64,000 bases of DNA from Glaciecola sp047250385 (GCF_047250385.1 NZ_JBLBVM010000041.1:1-64000), one strand, 5' to 3'; counted from the first letter of the stretch, positions 51,555 through 60,968 are shown. A program made the numbers and translations. Notes: generated by a model not told the origin, from the letters alone.

Positions 51555-52412
51555 ATGTCACTCTTTAATCAATACCAATTCAATATTCCAAAGCAAGTCG
51601 AAGATGCACTATTAGAAGATCTTGGTGGACACATATCTATGCAGAATGATATTACCGCAATGCTAATAGAAGAAGACACTGTGATGTCGGCCAAAATAAT
51701 TACTAGAGAAGATTGCGTAGTGTGCGGCAGAGCTTGGGTAAATGAAGTTTTCAAGCAAATTGATAAAAACGTTGTACTTGATTGGCAGTGTGATGATGGC
51801 TCTGTGCTCAAAGCAAATGATACGATTGTTTATATAAAAGGAAACGCGCGCTCAATTTTAACTGCAGAACGAAGCGCATTAAATTTCTTACAAACACTCA
51901 GTGGCACGGCAACTACCACAGCAAGGTATGTAACATATCTAGAAAACTCCCAAACTAAGCTACTCGATACCCGAAAAACAATACCTGGCATGCGTCAAGC
52001 ACAAAAGTATGCAGTTGCATGCGCACTTGGACAAAATCATAGAATGGGCTTGTATGATGCATTTTTGATAAAAGAAAATCATATTGATGCTTGCGGAGGC
52101 ATTAAAAATGCGGTCTCCAAGGCTAAATTAATGCAGCCTGGTTTACCTATAGAAGTCGAAGTAGAGAATTTAGAAGAACTAATTGAAGCTATAGATTCAG
52201 GTGTCAACACCATAATGTTGGATAATTTCAGCACGGAACGGATCTATAAGGCAGTCGATATTAATGCTGGAAGGTGTAAGCTTGAAGTGTCTGGCAATAT
52301 CACTTTTGACAGACTTATAGAATTGGCTGCAACCGGCGTAGACTATGTGTCTTCAGGCGCTTTAACGAAGAATGTAGTAGCTGTGGATTTATCCCTAGTT
52401 ACGGTAAGTTAA
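51555..52412 (+). CDS. nadC: Nicotinate-nucleotide pyrophosphorylase (quinolinate phosphoribosyltransferase)
   Basis: 285 aa. Converts quinolinate and PRPP to nicotinate mononucleotide in NAD synthesis. Landmarks: EDLGGHISMQNDIT near the N terminus, AERSALNFLQTLSGTAT, LLDTRKTIPGMRQAQKYAV (substrate-binding His/Arg/Lys set), GQNHRMGLYDAFLIKENHI, and IEVEVENLEEL. It is divergent from ampE, with pilA following on the same strand after a hairpin. Confidence 0.96.
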   Translation: MSLFNQYQFNIPKQVEDALLEDLGGHISMQNDITAMLIEEDTVMSAKIITREDCVVCGRAWVNEVFKQIDKNVVLDWQCDDGSVLKANDTIVYIKGNARSILTAERSALNFLQTLSGTATTTARYVTYLENSQTKLLDTRKTIPGMRQAQKYAVACALGQNHRMGLYDAFLIKENHIDACGGIKNAVSKAKLMQPGLPIEVEVENLEELIEAIDSGVNTIMLDNFSTERIYKAVDINAGRCKLEVSGNITFDRLIELAATGVDYVSSGALTKNVVAVDLSLVTVS

Positions 52413-52537
52413 GCACTAGAGGCACGTCCTTTTTCTACCCTTGCGTATGACAGGAAGTGTCGAAACAAAGACTTAAGTATGCGCCCACATACTTCACAAA
52501 CTTCACTCTCCTCTTATACTTGGTCTCGAGGTTAAGG

Positions 52538-52562
52538 AGGTAAGCAATTACCGCACTTACCT
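52538..52562 (+). terminator. Probable nadC terminator
   Basis: AGGTAAG (52538-52544) pairs with CTTACCT (52556-52562) around an 11-nt loop and is followed by TTTT. It lies 126 bp after nadC and 60 bp before pilA. Confidence 0.55.
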
Positions 52563-52621
52563 TTTTAACTTACTTTAAATCAAATATTTTAAAACGCGTT
52601 GACCACGCTCGGAGAGACAAA

Positions 52622-53062
52622 ATGAAAAATTCAGCTCAAAAAGGCTTTACACTAATCGAACTAATGATCGTTGTAGCAATCATCGGTATTCTTGCAGCAA
52701 TCGCACTTCCTGCTTACCAGGGCTACACGCAAAAAGCAAAATTCACTGAAGTAACTAATGCAACTGCTGCAGCTAAGTCTGCTGTTGAAGTATGTGCACA
52801 ACTTGCTTCTGGTGCAGATTCAACTGCTAAACTAGCTGCTTGTGATGCAGGCGCTAAAGGTATCCCAGCTAATGTAACTGCTGGTACTGATGTTGTTGGT
52901 TTGGCCACTACAAACGGCCAAATCGTTGCAACTGCATCAACTAACTCTGGATTAACAGACCCAGCAGACGACGCTGCAGCAACTTTCACATTAACTCCTG
53001 TAGTTGCAGCTAACGGTAATGTTACTTGGACTGCAGTATGTAAGCCAGCTACTTTGTGCTAA
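52622..53062 (+). CDS. pilA: Type IV pilus major pilin
   Basis: 146 aa prepilin. A short leader ends in Lys-Gly (G8), cleaved before F9 by PilD. FTLIELMIVVAIIGILAA follows, with the essential Glu5 of the mature protein. The D-region is Ala/Thr-rich with a C-terminal cysteine pair (AVCKPATLC) for the pilin disulphide loop. The globular part is unusually rich in Ala/Thr/Asp and low in aromatics. It is first in a pilA-pilC-pilD cluster; a terminator follows at 53092-53114, so it is probably transcribed mainly alone. Confidence 0.96.
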   Translation: MKNSAQKGFTLIELMIVVAIIGILAAIALPAYQGYTQKAKFTEVTNATAAAKSAVEVCAQLASGADSTAKLAACDAGAKGIPANVTAGTDVVGLATTNGQIVATASTNSGLTDPADDAAATFTLTPVVAANGNVTWTAVCKPATLC

Positions 53063-53091
53063 TACAGTCCTAAGATATAGAAATTGATTTG

Positions 53092-53114
53092 AAAGCCCAG
53101 ATTATCTGGGCTTT
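53092..53114 (+). terminator. pilA terminator
   Basis: AAAGCCCAG (53092-53100) pairs with CTGGGCTTT (53106-53114), loop ATTAT, then further T residues. It lies 29 bp after the pilA stop and separates abundant pilin mRNA from pilC. Confidence 0.92.
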
Positions 53115-53149
53115 TTTGTCTAAAAAACTAGAGAATTATTGAGATTATC

Positions 53150-54358
53150 ATGGCAAAAACAGCAGAAACATATACTTGGTCTGGCACGTCAAAAAGCGGC
53201 AGAGCGGGTAAAGGCGAAATTAGCGCAGGCTCCTTGCAAGAGGCGAAAAATTTATTGCGACGTCAAGGTGTCTCTGCAACAAAAGTCAAGAAACTCGCCA
53301 AACCACTATTTGGAAAAAAAGACAAGGTCGTTGCACAAGATATTGCTGTCCTCTCCCGACAGCTTGCTACTATGCTTGGTGCAGGTGTTACCTTAATTCA
53401 AAGTTTAGAAATGATTGGCTCAGGCCACTCTAAAGCCTCAATGCGCGAATTGTTAGGTGAAATTACTAACGAAGTAAAATCGGGTAACCCACTTTCTTCT
53501 TCATTACGCAAACACCCTGATAAGTTCGATGACCTTTATTGTGATCTAGTTGAAACGGGTGAACAATCAGGTGCATTAGAAACCATTTACGATCGTATCG
53601 CTTTATATAAAGAAAAAGCTGAAGCGTTGAAATCAAAAATCAAAAAAGCGATGTTTTACCCGATCGCAGTACTCGTTGTTGCTTTTATTGTTACGACGAT
53701 ACTATTGGTTTTTGTTGTTCCACAGTTTGAAGAAATTTTCGCAGGCTTCGGTGCTGAACTTCCTGTGTTCACTCAATTCGTTATTGGCTTATCCAATATG
53801 ATGCAGAGCTACGGGCCATTCATTGGTGTTGGCGTATTTATAGGCGCTATCATGTTCAAGAAAGCGCATGCAAAATCACCAAGCCTACGCGACAGCGTTG
53901 ATAAAAAAATCCTTAAAATCCCTGTTATTGGTGAAATACTTAAGAAAGCAGCCGTAGCTCGCTTTACTCGAACGCTTTCAACCACTTTCGCAGCCGGCGT
54001 ACCATTAATAGGTGCACTAGACTCAGCAGCGGGTGCATCAGGTAATGCAGTGTTCAGAGACGCTATACTATTCGTCAAAAAGGAAGTCGCTGGCGGGTTA
54101 CAAATGAACGTTGCAATGCGTGCAACTAATATATTCCCTCCGATGGTGACACAAATGATTGCTATTGGTGAAGAATCTGGTTCTGTTGACGGTATGCTAG
54201 AAAAAATAGCCACTATCTATGAAGCAGAAGTTGATGATATGGTTGACGGCTTAACAAGCTTACTAGAGCCAATGATAATGGCAGTATTAGGTGTCGTTAT
54301 CGGTGGCTTGATTGTTGCCATGTACCTACCTATCTTCGAAATGGGTAACGTTGTATAA
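53150..54358 (+). CDS. pilC: Type IV pilus inner-membrane platform protein PilC
   Basis: 402 aa. Two type II secretion-F domains: residues ~65-190 (LSRQLATMLGAGVTLIQSLE) and ~270-395 (FTRTLSTTFAAGVPLIGALD). Membrane segments lie near 167-190, 219-240 and 370-392. It recruits the PilB/PilT ATPases for pilus extension and retraction. The usual upstream pilB gene, encoding the extension ATPase, is absent; pilC starts 36 bp after the pilA terminator. A separate promoter must exist here or further upstream. Confidence 0.96.
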   Translation: MAKTAETYTWSGTSKSGRAGKGEISAGSLQEAKNLLRRQGVSATKVKKLAKPLFGKKDKVVAQDIAVLSRQLATMLGAGVTLIQSLEMIGSGHSKASMRELLGEITNEVKSGNPLSSSLRKHPDKFDDLYCDLVETGEQSGALETIYDRIALYKEKAEALKSKIKKAMFYPIAVLVVAFIVTTILLVFVVPQFEEIFAGFGAELPVFTQFVIGLSNMMQSYGPFIGVGVFIGAIMFKKAHAKSPSLRDSVDKKILKIPVIGEILKKAAVARFTRTLSTTFAAGVPLIGALDSAAGASGNAVFRDAILFVKKEVAGGLQMNVAMRATNIFPPMVTQMIAIGEESGSVDGMLEKIATIYEAEVDDMVDGLTSLLEPMIMAVLGVVIGGLIVAMYLPIFEMGNVV

Positions 54359-54377
54359 GCCCAAACCGTAAAATACG

Positions 54378-54400
54378 AAAGCCAGCAATATGCTGGCTTT
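54378..54400 (+). terminator. pilC terminator
   Basis: AAAGCCAGC (54378-54386) pairs with GCTGGCTTT (54392-54400), loop AATAT, then TT. It lies 20 bp after pilC. Confidence 0.85.
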
Positions 54401-54583
54401 TTACTATCTGCAATTGTTGAATAAAGATAAAGTAAAGAATGCCCATCAGACCTTCAATATTCATGCATATGAATGAGAGCAGAAGCATTGCAAACAAAAG
54501 CTGAACACTTTTATTCAACAAGCCGATAGAATATGATGAGAACGAATCTAGTATCACAAACTAAAAGGTAAAAAGACGGCCCC

Positions 54584-55459
54584 ATGGAAAATATTGCGTT
54601 GTTTGAATTATTAGCTGAATCCCCTTTGGCATTTGTCATTGTTACGTTTTGTATTAGTTTGTTAGTCGGTAGCTTTTTGAATGTTGTGATTTATCGCTTA
54701 CCTATTATGATGGAGCGAGAGTGGCAACGTGATATTGAGCAGTTTCAAAACCCTGATAAAGAGTTAGCGCCAGCCCCAACCTTCAATTTAGTGAAGCCTG
54801 ATTCTACTTGCCCTAATTGCAAACATAAAATACGAGCTTGGGAAAACATTCCTGTAATTAGTTGGCTTATTTTAGGGCGCAAGTGTAGCGCTTGCTCCAA
54901 ACCAATCTCAGCACGTTATCCAGCAGTCGAATTACTTACTGCATTGATGTCAGCCCTTGTTGCTTATCAGCTTGGCTTTGGTATCACCGGTGCCGCTTTC
55001 ATCTTTGGTACTTGGTTGCTAGTGGCGATGACCTTTATTGACCTTGATAAAATGTTACTCCCTGATTCACTCACCTTACTTCTCATGTGGATTGGTCTTG
55101 GTGTTAGTTGTTTCGAACACACGATATCGCCGATCGACTCTATTATTGGTGCTATGGTTGGCTATTTATGTTTATGGTCAATTTACTGGGCTTTCAAATT
55201 ACTAACCGGTAAAGAGGGCATGGGTTACGGCGACTTTAAACTACTTGCAGCTTTAGGAGCTTGGGTTGGTTGGCAACATTTGCCAATTATTATCTTGTTG
55301 TCATCCGTTGTGGGTGCTGTCGTTGGTATCAGCATGATGTTCGTGAAGAAGAAAGACAGTAACTTAGCGATCCCTTTCGGTCCATACTTAGCAGCCGCAG
55401 GTTGGTTAACAATGCTCTACGGTGACCTGATTGCTGACTGGTACTTATCTACGCTGTAG
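54584..55459 (+). CDS. pilD: Type IV prepilin leader peptidase/N-methyltransferase
   Basis: 291 aa. An integral membrane aspartyl protease that cleaves and N-methylates prepilins. N-terminal domain: SLLVGSFLNVVIYRLP, and a four-cysteine zinc site (CPNC at about 82-85 and CSAC at about 107-110). The catalytic Asp motif GYGDFK lies in the C-terminal A24 peptidase domain, with the partner Asp in FIDLDKMLLPD. It follows pilC after a terminator and precedes coaE, the conserved order. Confidence 0.96.
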   Translation: MENIALFELLAESPLAFVIVTFCISLLVGSFLNVVIYRLPIMMEREWQRDIEQFQNPDKELAPAPTFNLVKPDSTCPNCKHKIRAWENIPVISWLILGRKCSACSKPISARYPAVELLTALMSALVAYQLGFGITGAAFIFGTWLLVAMTFIDLDKMLLPDSLTLLLMWIGLGVSCFEHTISPIDSIIGAMVGYLCLWSIYWAFKLLTGKEGMGYGDFKLLAALGAWVGWQHLPIIILLSSVVGAVVGISMMFVKKKDSNLAIPFGPYLAAAGWLTMLYGDLIADWYLSTL

Positions 55460-55507
55460 AATTTACTTAGTTTACTTGGCGCACTGTTTGGTGCATATCT
55501 GTAACGA

Positions 55508-55542
55508 GATTGAAGATTTCTAGATTGAAGATTTCTAGATTG
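55508..55542. repeat. 15-bp tandem repeat
   Basis: GATTGAAGATTTCTA is present at 55508-55522 and 55523-55537, with a further GATTG at 55538-55542. It lies in the pilD-coaE gap. Simple slippage repeat; no function evident. Confidence 0.9.
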
Positions 55543-55565
55543 TAAAGACAACGAGAAAATAACAC

Positions 55566-56174
55566 ATGAGCAGCTTGGTAATAGGACTTACCGGTGGAAT
55601 CGCATCGGGTAAAACAACAATTAGCGATCGCTTTGCAAGCTATGGCGTGGATATCATAGATGCCGATGTCATTGCTCGTGAAGTGGTTGCAAAAGGCAGT
55701 CCGGGCTTGCAAGACATTGTGGATGAGTTCGGTCCAGATATTTTAACTGCTGATTCGACACTCGATAGACAAACATTACGCAACATTGTTTTTTCCGAGC
55801 CAGCAAAGAAAGAATGGCTGAATGCCCTCCTTCACCCCCTTATTCGCGAACAAATGCAAATTCAAACAGCTCAAGCCACATCACCCTATTGTATTTTGAG
55901 TATTCCATTGCTAGTTGAAAACCAATTGCATGAACTAGTTGACCGTACCTTAGTTGTTGATATCGACGAAAGTAGTCAATTGGAGCGAGCCATGAGCCGA
56001 GATAAGAGCGAGCAAGCTGTTATTGAGGGCATAATGGCTTCACAAGTTTCACGTGCGACGAGGCTCGCTGCTGCCGACGATGTCATATCAAATAACAAAG
56101 ACCTCAACTGGCTACACACTCAAGTTGAGCAATTACATAAAATGTACCTAAACATTGTGAACGAAAACCTGTAA
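55566..56174 (+). CDS. coaE: Dephospho-CoA kinase
   Basis: 202 aa. Last step of CoA synthesis. P-loop GLTGGIASGKTTISDRF at the N terminus, the CoaE signature DIIDADVIAREVV, and SIPLLVENQLHELVD. It lies between pilD and zapD, a gammaproteobacterial standard order. The start ATG at 55566 follows the 15-bp tandem repeat; a longer frame is not seen. Confidence 0.96.
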   Translation: MSSLVIGLTGGIASGKTTISDRFASYGVDIIDADVIAREVVAKGSPGLQDIVDEFGPDILTADSTLDRQTLRNIVFSEPAKKEWLNALLHPLIREQMQIQTAQATSPYCILSIPLLVENQLHELVDRTLVVDIDESSQLERAMSRDKSEQAVIEGIMASQVSRATRLAAADDVISNNKDLNWLHTQVEQLHKMYLNIVNENL

Positions 56175-56232
56175 ACTAGGTCGAACTAAAAAATTACATC
56201 CAAAACATAGTCAAAAGCATAGGGAGCGCTTA

Positions 56233-56985
56233 ATGCCAATCGCAGTTTACGAATTTCCACTTGGTGAAAAAGTGCGAAACTATTTGCGATTAGAGCAACT
56301 CTTCAATCAACTGGATCATACCGCAACATTCGATAACGAATTAGAAAGCTTGCACTTCTTCGATGTATTTTTCACGCTTCTCGATTTACTTGAACGCCTT
56401 GACGTTCGCACCGATTTTATTCGGGATATCGATGTACATGAAAAAAACTTAGTTCACTGGTCAAGTCACCCTAATATCGATACTGCCGCACTTGAAGCAA
56501 CCTTAAAGAAACTACATCGTTTATTGTCCGAGTTGAAACGCACAAGCAAATTAGGTTCAAGTTTAAAAGACGACCGTTTCTTAAGTAGTATACGCCAGCG
56601 TTTTTCCATCCCTGGTGGGGCCATGAGTTTCGATTTACCCCATTTATTCTGCTGGCTTAAACAAAGCAAAGAAGTTAGAAGCAAAGACATAGCGATGTGG
56701 ATAGATCAACTCGCTCTTGTGCGCGAAAATATCACCTTAGTCATGCAGTTCTTGCGTGAACGTGGCCGTTACGAAGAAGTCTTAGGTAAAAATGGCTTTT
56801 ATCAAGGCGTCGTCACCGATAAAATAGATTTAATTCGGGTTCGATGCGTCAACAGTGAAGGTTATTATCCAGTATTGAGTGGTAATAAATATCGCTACGG
56901 GATTCGTTTTATGCAACTCGTACCTGAGGAAGGTTCATCCGGTAGTGTGCCGCATGACATCAAATTTGAAATTGCTTGTTGCTAA
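56233..56985 (+). CDS. zapD: Cell division protein ZapD
   Basis: 250 aa, the normal length. All-helical/beta DUF1342 family: YEFPLGEKVRNYLRLEQLF near the N terminus, FDLPHLFCWLKQSKEVR mid-protein and GIRFMQLVPEEGSSG near the C terminus. It cross-links FtsZ filaments in the cytoplasm. It stands in the coaE-zapD-yacG cluster, 58 bp after coaE. Its companion family member zapA, expected elsewhere in this window near 6S RNA, is missing there. Confidence 0.95.
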   Translation: MPIAVYEFPLGEKVRNYLRLEQLFNQLDHTATFDNELESLHFFDVFFTLLDLLERLDVRTDFIRDIDVHEKNLVHWSSHPNIDTAALEATLKKLHRLLSELKRTSKLGSSLKDDRFLSSIRQRFSIPGGAMSFDLPHLFCWLKQSKEVRSKDIAMWIDQLALVRENITLVMQFLRERGRYEEVLGKNGFYQGVVTDKIDLIRVRCVNSEGYYPVLSGNKYRYGIRFMQLVPEEGSSGSVPHDIKFEIACC

Positions 56986-57024
56986 GCACGACTCAACAAT
57001 TCAACGAATAATTAAAGAAAGAAT

Positions 57025-57255
57025 ATGATTGTAAATTGCCCCACTTGTAAGAAAGAAATTGAATATTCAACTGAAAATGTGTTTCGACCTTTCTGTTGTA
57101 AACGTTGTCAATTAATCGACTTAGGCCAATGGGCCAATGAAGAGCACGCGATCCCATCGGGTGCAAACAAAGATGCCGAAAGCTCTATGAATATTGATAT
57201 AGAAGACATTGAGGCTTTGCTAGCTCAGCAAGAAAAAGACTTTTTTAAAGAATAA
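57025..57255 (+). CDS. yacG: DNA gyrase inhibitor YacG (zinc protein)
   Basis: 76 aa. The zinc site is CPTC (6-9) and CCKRC (29-33), followed by the family segment IDLGQWANEEHAIP. YacG binds and inhibits gyrase in E. coli. The acidic C-terminal extension (EDIEALLAQQEKD) is a little longer than usual. It lies 39 bp after zapD. Confidence 0.95.
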   Translation: MIVNCPTCKKEIEYSTENVFRPFCCKRCQLIDLGQWANEEHAIPSGANKDAESSMNIDIEDIEALLAQQEKDFFKE

Positions 57256-57307
57256 GGTCTCCAGTAAACTCCTCGTCAGCAAATTATTTTTGAAGGTGAA
57301 ATCACCG

Positions 57308-58207
57308 ATGTCCAAAAGCACTGTCATAAACAAAGTCCTTATTACTGCTGGCACGCATGGCAACGAAATGTCGGGTGTTGAGTATGTGAGAAACCTACAA
57401 AGCAATGAGCAAATTCTCGCAAACCTAATTCCAAAGCAGAGTGAATTAAACATCGAGTTTACTTTAGTGAACAACTTAGCAATTAAGAACCGCTGTCGCT
57501 ATGTTGAGGAAGACCTAAATAGACAATTCACGCTTGATAAACTTAGCAAACCATCTGGTGAAAATTTAGAGCACATCTTAGCTCTTGAGTTTAACGCACG
57601 GTACGGCCCGAAAACCAAGCCCAGTACAGACCTGCTGATTGATATACATAATACAACTAGCAATATGGGCCCAACCCTCATTATATTGGAAACAGACGAC
57701 TTCCATCAGCAAATGGCGCGGTATGTGAAAAGCCATATGCCCGAAGCAGTCATCCTCATTGAAGATCATATCCCTTACCAAGAGCATGCATACTTGTGCA
57801 CCGTAGGTAAAAGAGGAGTTATGATTGAAGTAGGCCCGCAGCCTCAGGGCGTTCTTAGGCCTGCCGCATATTTGCAAACAGAACAAATGACTCAAATCCT
57901 TGTTAGTTTTTGCGACCTTTGGAACAAGAGTGCTGTGCCACAAACAGACGAAGTCGAAGCTTTCCGCTTAACGAAAGAAGTAAAGTTTCCTGTCAATGCT
58001 GAAGGCCGAAAATTGGCCATGATCCATCCGCAGTTGCAAAACAAAGACTTCAGCGTTTTAAATAATGGCGAACCTGTATTTCAGAGCTTCGAAGGCAAAA
58101 CGATTACATGGGATGGTGATGATAATGTCTACCCTCATTTCATAGGAGAGTCGGCATATTATCACCTTGATGTAGCCTTTGCGTTGGCTACGAAGACAGT
58201 TATTTAA
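57308..58207 (+). CDS. Aspartoacylase-like M14-type deacylase
   Basis: 299 aa from the ATG at 57308, preceded by GAAGGTGA. An upstream TTG at 57290 is possible but less likely. It belongs to the AstE/AspA (succinylglutamate desuccinylase/aspartoacylase) zinc family: zinc ligands His and Glu in ITAGTHGNEMSG, then NNLAIKNRCRYVEEDLNR, third ligand His in LIDIHNTTSNMG, and catalytic Glu in MIEVGPQPQGV. Substrate-binding Arg residues are in RCRYVEEDLNR. The closest look is to aspartoacylase (N-acetyl-aspartate deacylation). It appears monocistronic after yacG. Confidence 0.85.
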   Translation: MSKSTVINKVLITAGTHGNEMSGVEYVRNLQSNEQILANLIPKQSELNIEFTLVNNLAIKNRCRYVEEDLNRQFTLDKLSKPSGENLEHILALEFNARYGPKTKPSTDLLIDIHNTTSNMGPTLIILETDDFHQQMARYVKSHMPEAVILIEDHIPYQEHAYLCTVGKRGVMIEVGPQPQGVLRPAAYLQTEQMTQILVSFCDLWNKSAVPQTDEVEAFRLTKEVKFPVNAEGRKLAMIHPQLQNKDFSVLNNGEPVFQSFEGKTITWDGDDNVYPHFIGESAYYHLDVAFALATKTVI

Positions 58208-58325
58208 ACCTATTTTGAATTCGTCCCACAGACCTTTTTTCACCCCACAAGTCATTCTCGCGAGGATGTTCTAGGTAACTTTGATGACAAAGGGCAAACT
58301 TCAATCCAGATTCTTTTAATTGAAA

Positions 58326-60017
58326 TTATTTTGAATTTGCTTCAACAAAATCGTTCACATTACAAACCCTGTTTCGCCCAGCAGTTTTTGCTTTGTAAAG
58401 CGCCACATCCGCTTGCTTAATCAAGTCCTCTAAGTTAGTCATCGACTTGCTATATTCTGCAACACCAAGACTAGCTGTGATGGCCAACGAACGTCCTTCA
58501 TGCACAAAACTAGTCTCTTGTATTGTTGTGCGAATAGATGATGCAAGATTAGTCGCAGCACTAAGTTCAGTATTTGGCAGAAAGATGATGAATTCTTCAC
58601 CACCCCAACGCGCTAAAATATCACTTTTTCTCATTTTATGTTTTAGTGTACTTGCAATACTCTTTAATACTGTGTCTCCTGCCGCGTGACCAAAATGGTC
58701 GTTTATTTTTTTAAACCAATCTATGTCTACCAAAATAATTGAACAGGGCTTTTGATTCCTATCCGCGAAGTGCCATTGCGGTTGCACTGCCGAGGTAAAT
58801 GCCCGACGATTGTATAGCTGCGTTAAATAATCAATTTGTGCATTTATCTCAGCGATAGTGCGAGCTTTATTGACTTCTTTCAAAGTGAAAGCGAGGGCTA
58901 AAGCAAGTATGAACATCTCAAACAACATGCCTACCTCAATACTATGAAAGAGTAAGCCATCGTAAGGAATTATTCCCCACGTAGTGCCTGCTGAAATTGC
59001 CGCTCCACCAGCTCCCATAATTGCCGCAGGAATGAAAAATTTTACCATATCATGCCCGCGTTTATAGGCTATTCCGCCTAAGCCTAGAAAAATAATAACT
59101 AGTATTGAAGTAAGAGCCACACCGACCATCACTGCTAATAATTGGTCACCGTACATGAACAATGTGATCATCGGGAGAAGTAGAAATACGTAAACGCCCA
59201 TTTTCACCCGATACAAGGCAGGTAAAAATACGTTCAGTTTCAAGAATTCAATACAGAATGCGATACCAAAAATAATATAGCAGTACAAAAAGAAAATCAT
59301 TGCCCATTTCTGTACGAGTAAACTGTCTGGCCAAATGTACTTAAAGCCATGCCCAGTATAAGCGATATTCAAACTTAAAAATGAGACCAAATAAAGCGTA
59401 TAGAATATATAGCGCATGTCTTTTAAGCTAACAGACAATGCAATGTTATAGACCAGTAAAATAATAAATGCACCGTACAAGAAACCATAAAAGTAGTTAA
59501 CGCTACTGAGATGTTCTTGTACCTGCTCTTCAGACCATAGATGTATTGGAATAAGTAATGGGTCTTGGGATTCAAATCGCATTAAAACCTGCGTATTGCC
59601 TGGCTTAAACTCATACATGACTGCAGGCATTCGTGTCGCAAGACTTCTGTCTTTAAATTCTAAAGTGTCCCCTACAATACGTGATTCAGTCTCTTCACTC
59701 TGTCGAATGAAATGGAACTCTGCGCGATCTAACCAAGCTGAATCGAGATAAAATACCCGTTTCAAGGGTTCTGAAGATGGGTTCTTTATTAGAACTGATG
59801 CCCAAATGACATCGCGGGTAAAGCCAAAGCTTACTTTTTGATTGGTGTTAAAAGTAAACTTTCCCTCGTTGTAGGTTTTCAGAGCGGATTGTAGCGACAG
59901 GCTACCTTCAGGATCAGACAAAAGCGCAATGTGATTACTAACGAATACTTTAGAATCATTATTGTATAATGAGATTGGATCGCCATAAGAGTAAAAGCTG
60001 AAAAAGGCAAAAAACAA
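58326..60017 (-). CDS. 7TM-DISM sensor diguanylate cyclase (GGDEF)
   Basis: 563 aa. The N-terminal periplasmic segment (~20-165) resembles 7TMR-DISM extracellular domain 2, followed by about seven membrane helices (~170-375) and a GGDEF domain (~395-555) with the intact active site RWGGEEF. It should make c-di-GMP. The first in-frame start is TTG at 60017, but that gives a signal peptide without a basic N terminus. Five codons earlier, an ATT (60032) followed by Arg would give a better leader. The I-site RxxD (four residues ahead of the active site) reads KSDI, so product inhibition may be weak. Confidence 0.9.
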   Translation of the reverse strand: MFFAFFSFYSYGDPISLYNNDSKVFVSNHIALLSDPEGSLSLQSALKTYNEGKFTFNTNQKVSFGFTRDVIWASVLIKNPSSEPLKRVFYLDSAWLDRAEFHFIRQSEETESRIVGDTLEFKDRSLATRMPAVMYEFKPGNTQVLMRFESQDPLLIPIHLWSEEQVQEHLSSVNYFYGFLYGAFIILLVYNIALSVSLKDMRYIFYTLYLVSFLSLNIAYTGHGFKYIWPDSLLVQKWAMIFFLYCYIIFGIAFCIEFLKLNVFLPALYRVKMGVYVFLLLPMITLFMYGDQLLAVMVGVALTSILVIIFLGLGGIAYKRGHDMVKFFIPAAIMGAGGAAISAGTTWGIIPYDGLLFHSIEVGMLFEMFILALALAFTLKEVNKARTIAEINAQIDYLTQLYNRRAFTSAVQPQWHFADRNQKPCSIILVDIDWFKKINDHFGHAAGDTVLKSIASTLKHKMRKSDILARWGGEEFIIFLPNTELSAATNLASSIRTTIQETSFVHEGRSLAITASLGVAEYSKSMTNLEDLIKQADVALYKAKTAGRNRVCNVNDFVEANSK

Positions 60018-60138
60018 AAGTAAAAGTCGAATGGCTAGCGCTCACATAATGAAAAATACTCAGATAAGAATATATCTTACGCGCTCATTTGTCTAACAGC
60101 TATCACTACCTAATAAATTGTATGTTTAACCCATATTT

Positions 60139-60750
60139 TCAGGCTTTTGATTGCTTATGATTATCATCGGCACTGAAAAGAATATCTAACACATTCGCGA
60201 TTTTTTCTTCAAGCTTATCTTTACTAATATCAAAGCCAAACAAAGCTTTTGTATAGCTTAAACCAGAGATTGAGGACAAGACCATGTCCGCGATATCTTC
60301 TGGATCTTGAGTTGTTTTCAAATACTGTCTAATTTGACCCATTGTAATTAAGCGAACTAGTTCTTTTATAGCCGGTAAATAACACCGTTTATAATGATCT
60401 TGCGACATAGTGCGGCTAGATAAAGCTTGGCTAATCATTAACTGGTCAAATCTAACTATTTGAGGATCAAAAAGTATATTAACCAAGTTGACACAAAACA
60501 GCTTAAGCATTTTCTGATATTCAAGTTGATTATTTACTTCCATTTTGGATGGTTCGTATATCTTAGCGACTTCTTTTTCAACCACCGCTTCTAGCAATTC
60601 TTCTTTACTTGCAAAGTATTTATACAAAGTCATTTTGGAAGTTTTGGCGGCTTTTGCCAATTTATCAGTTGTCACAGAAGCAACCCCAAACTCTAAGAAG
60701 AGGTCCCTCGCAGCGGCTAAAATTCTGCCTTCAGCATCTTTACGACTCAT
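60139..60750 (-). CDS. TetR/AcrR-family regulator of the RND operon
   Basis: 203 aa. The N-terminal helix-turn-helix is typical: RILAAARDLFLEFGVASVTTD, KLAKAAKTSKMTLYKYFASK, EELLEAVVEKE. The C-terminal ligand-binding part is variable. It is divergent from the RND adaptor gene, with a palindrome between, so it probably represses the pump and itself. The inducer is unknown. Confidence 0.93.
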   Translation of the reverse strand: MSRKDAEGRILAAARDLFLEFGVASVTTDKLAKAAKTSKMTLYKYFASKEELLEAVVEKEVAKIYEPSKMEVNNQLEYQKMLKLFCVNLVNILFDPQIVRFDQLMISQALSSRTMSQDHYKRCYLPAIKELVRLITMGQIRQYLKTTQDPEDIADMVLSSISGLSYTKALFGFDISKDKLEEKIANVLDILFSADDNHKQSKA

Positions 60751-60899
60751 TATGAATGTTCATTTCCATTGTTTTTTTAATCTTGTTCAGTTATCTCAAC
60801 CATACCTGTAATTGCCAAAATAAGCATCTCTTATATCCCAATGACTGGTTCAAAAAATGCGATTCTAATATGCTGACAATTACAAAACCATATGGTACT

Positions 60900-60913
60900 G
60901 TACTGTACAGTAC
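60900..60913. promoter_or_regulatory. Palindromic putative TetR operator
   Basis: GTACTGTACAGTAC is a perfect 14-bp palindrome within a longer TACTG-rich repeat (60895-60914). It lies in the 218-bp divergent region, 56 bp before the adaptor start. Confidence 0.6.
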
Positions 60914-60968
60914 TAAAAGTAAAATTCAATAGTCGCTCTAGTAGTTGAGCTATTTGACTGGAAATAAA

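Noticed and set aside
52420..52436. Sigma-54 promoter before pilA (GGCACG)
   Set aside because: The -24-like GGCACG is there, but the -12 GC at the required 10-bp spacing is missing.
60900..60913. LexA box between tetR and the RND adaptor
   Set aside because: CTGT and ACAG are separated by 5 bp rather than the 8 bp needed; a TetR operator is the better reading.
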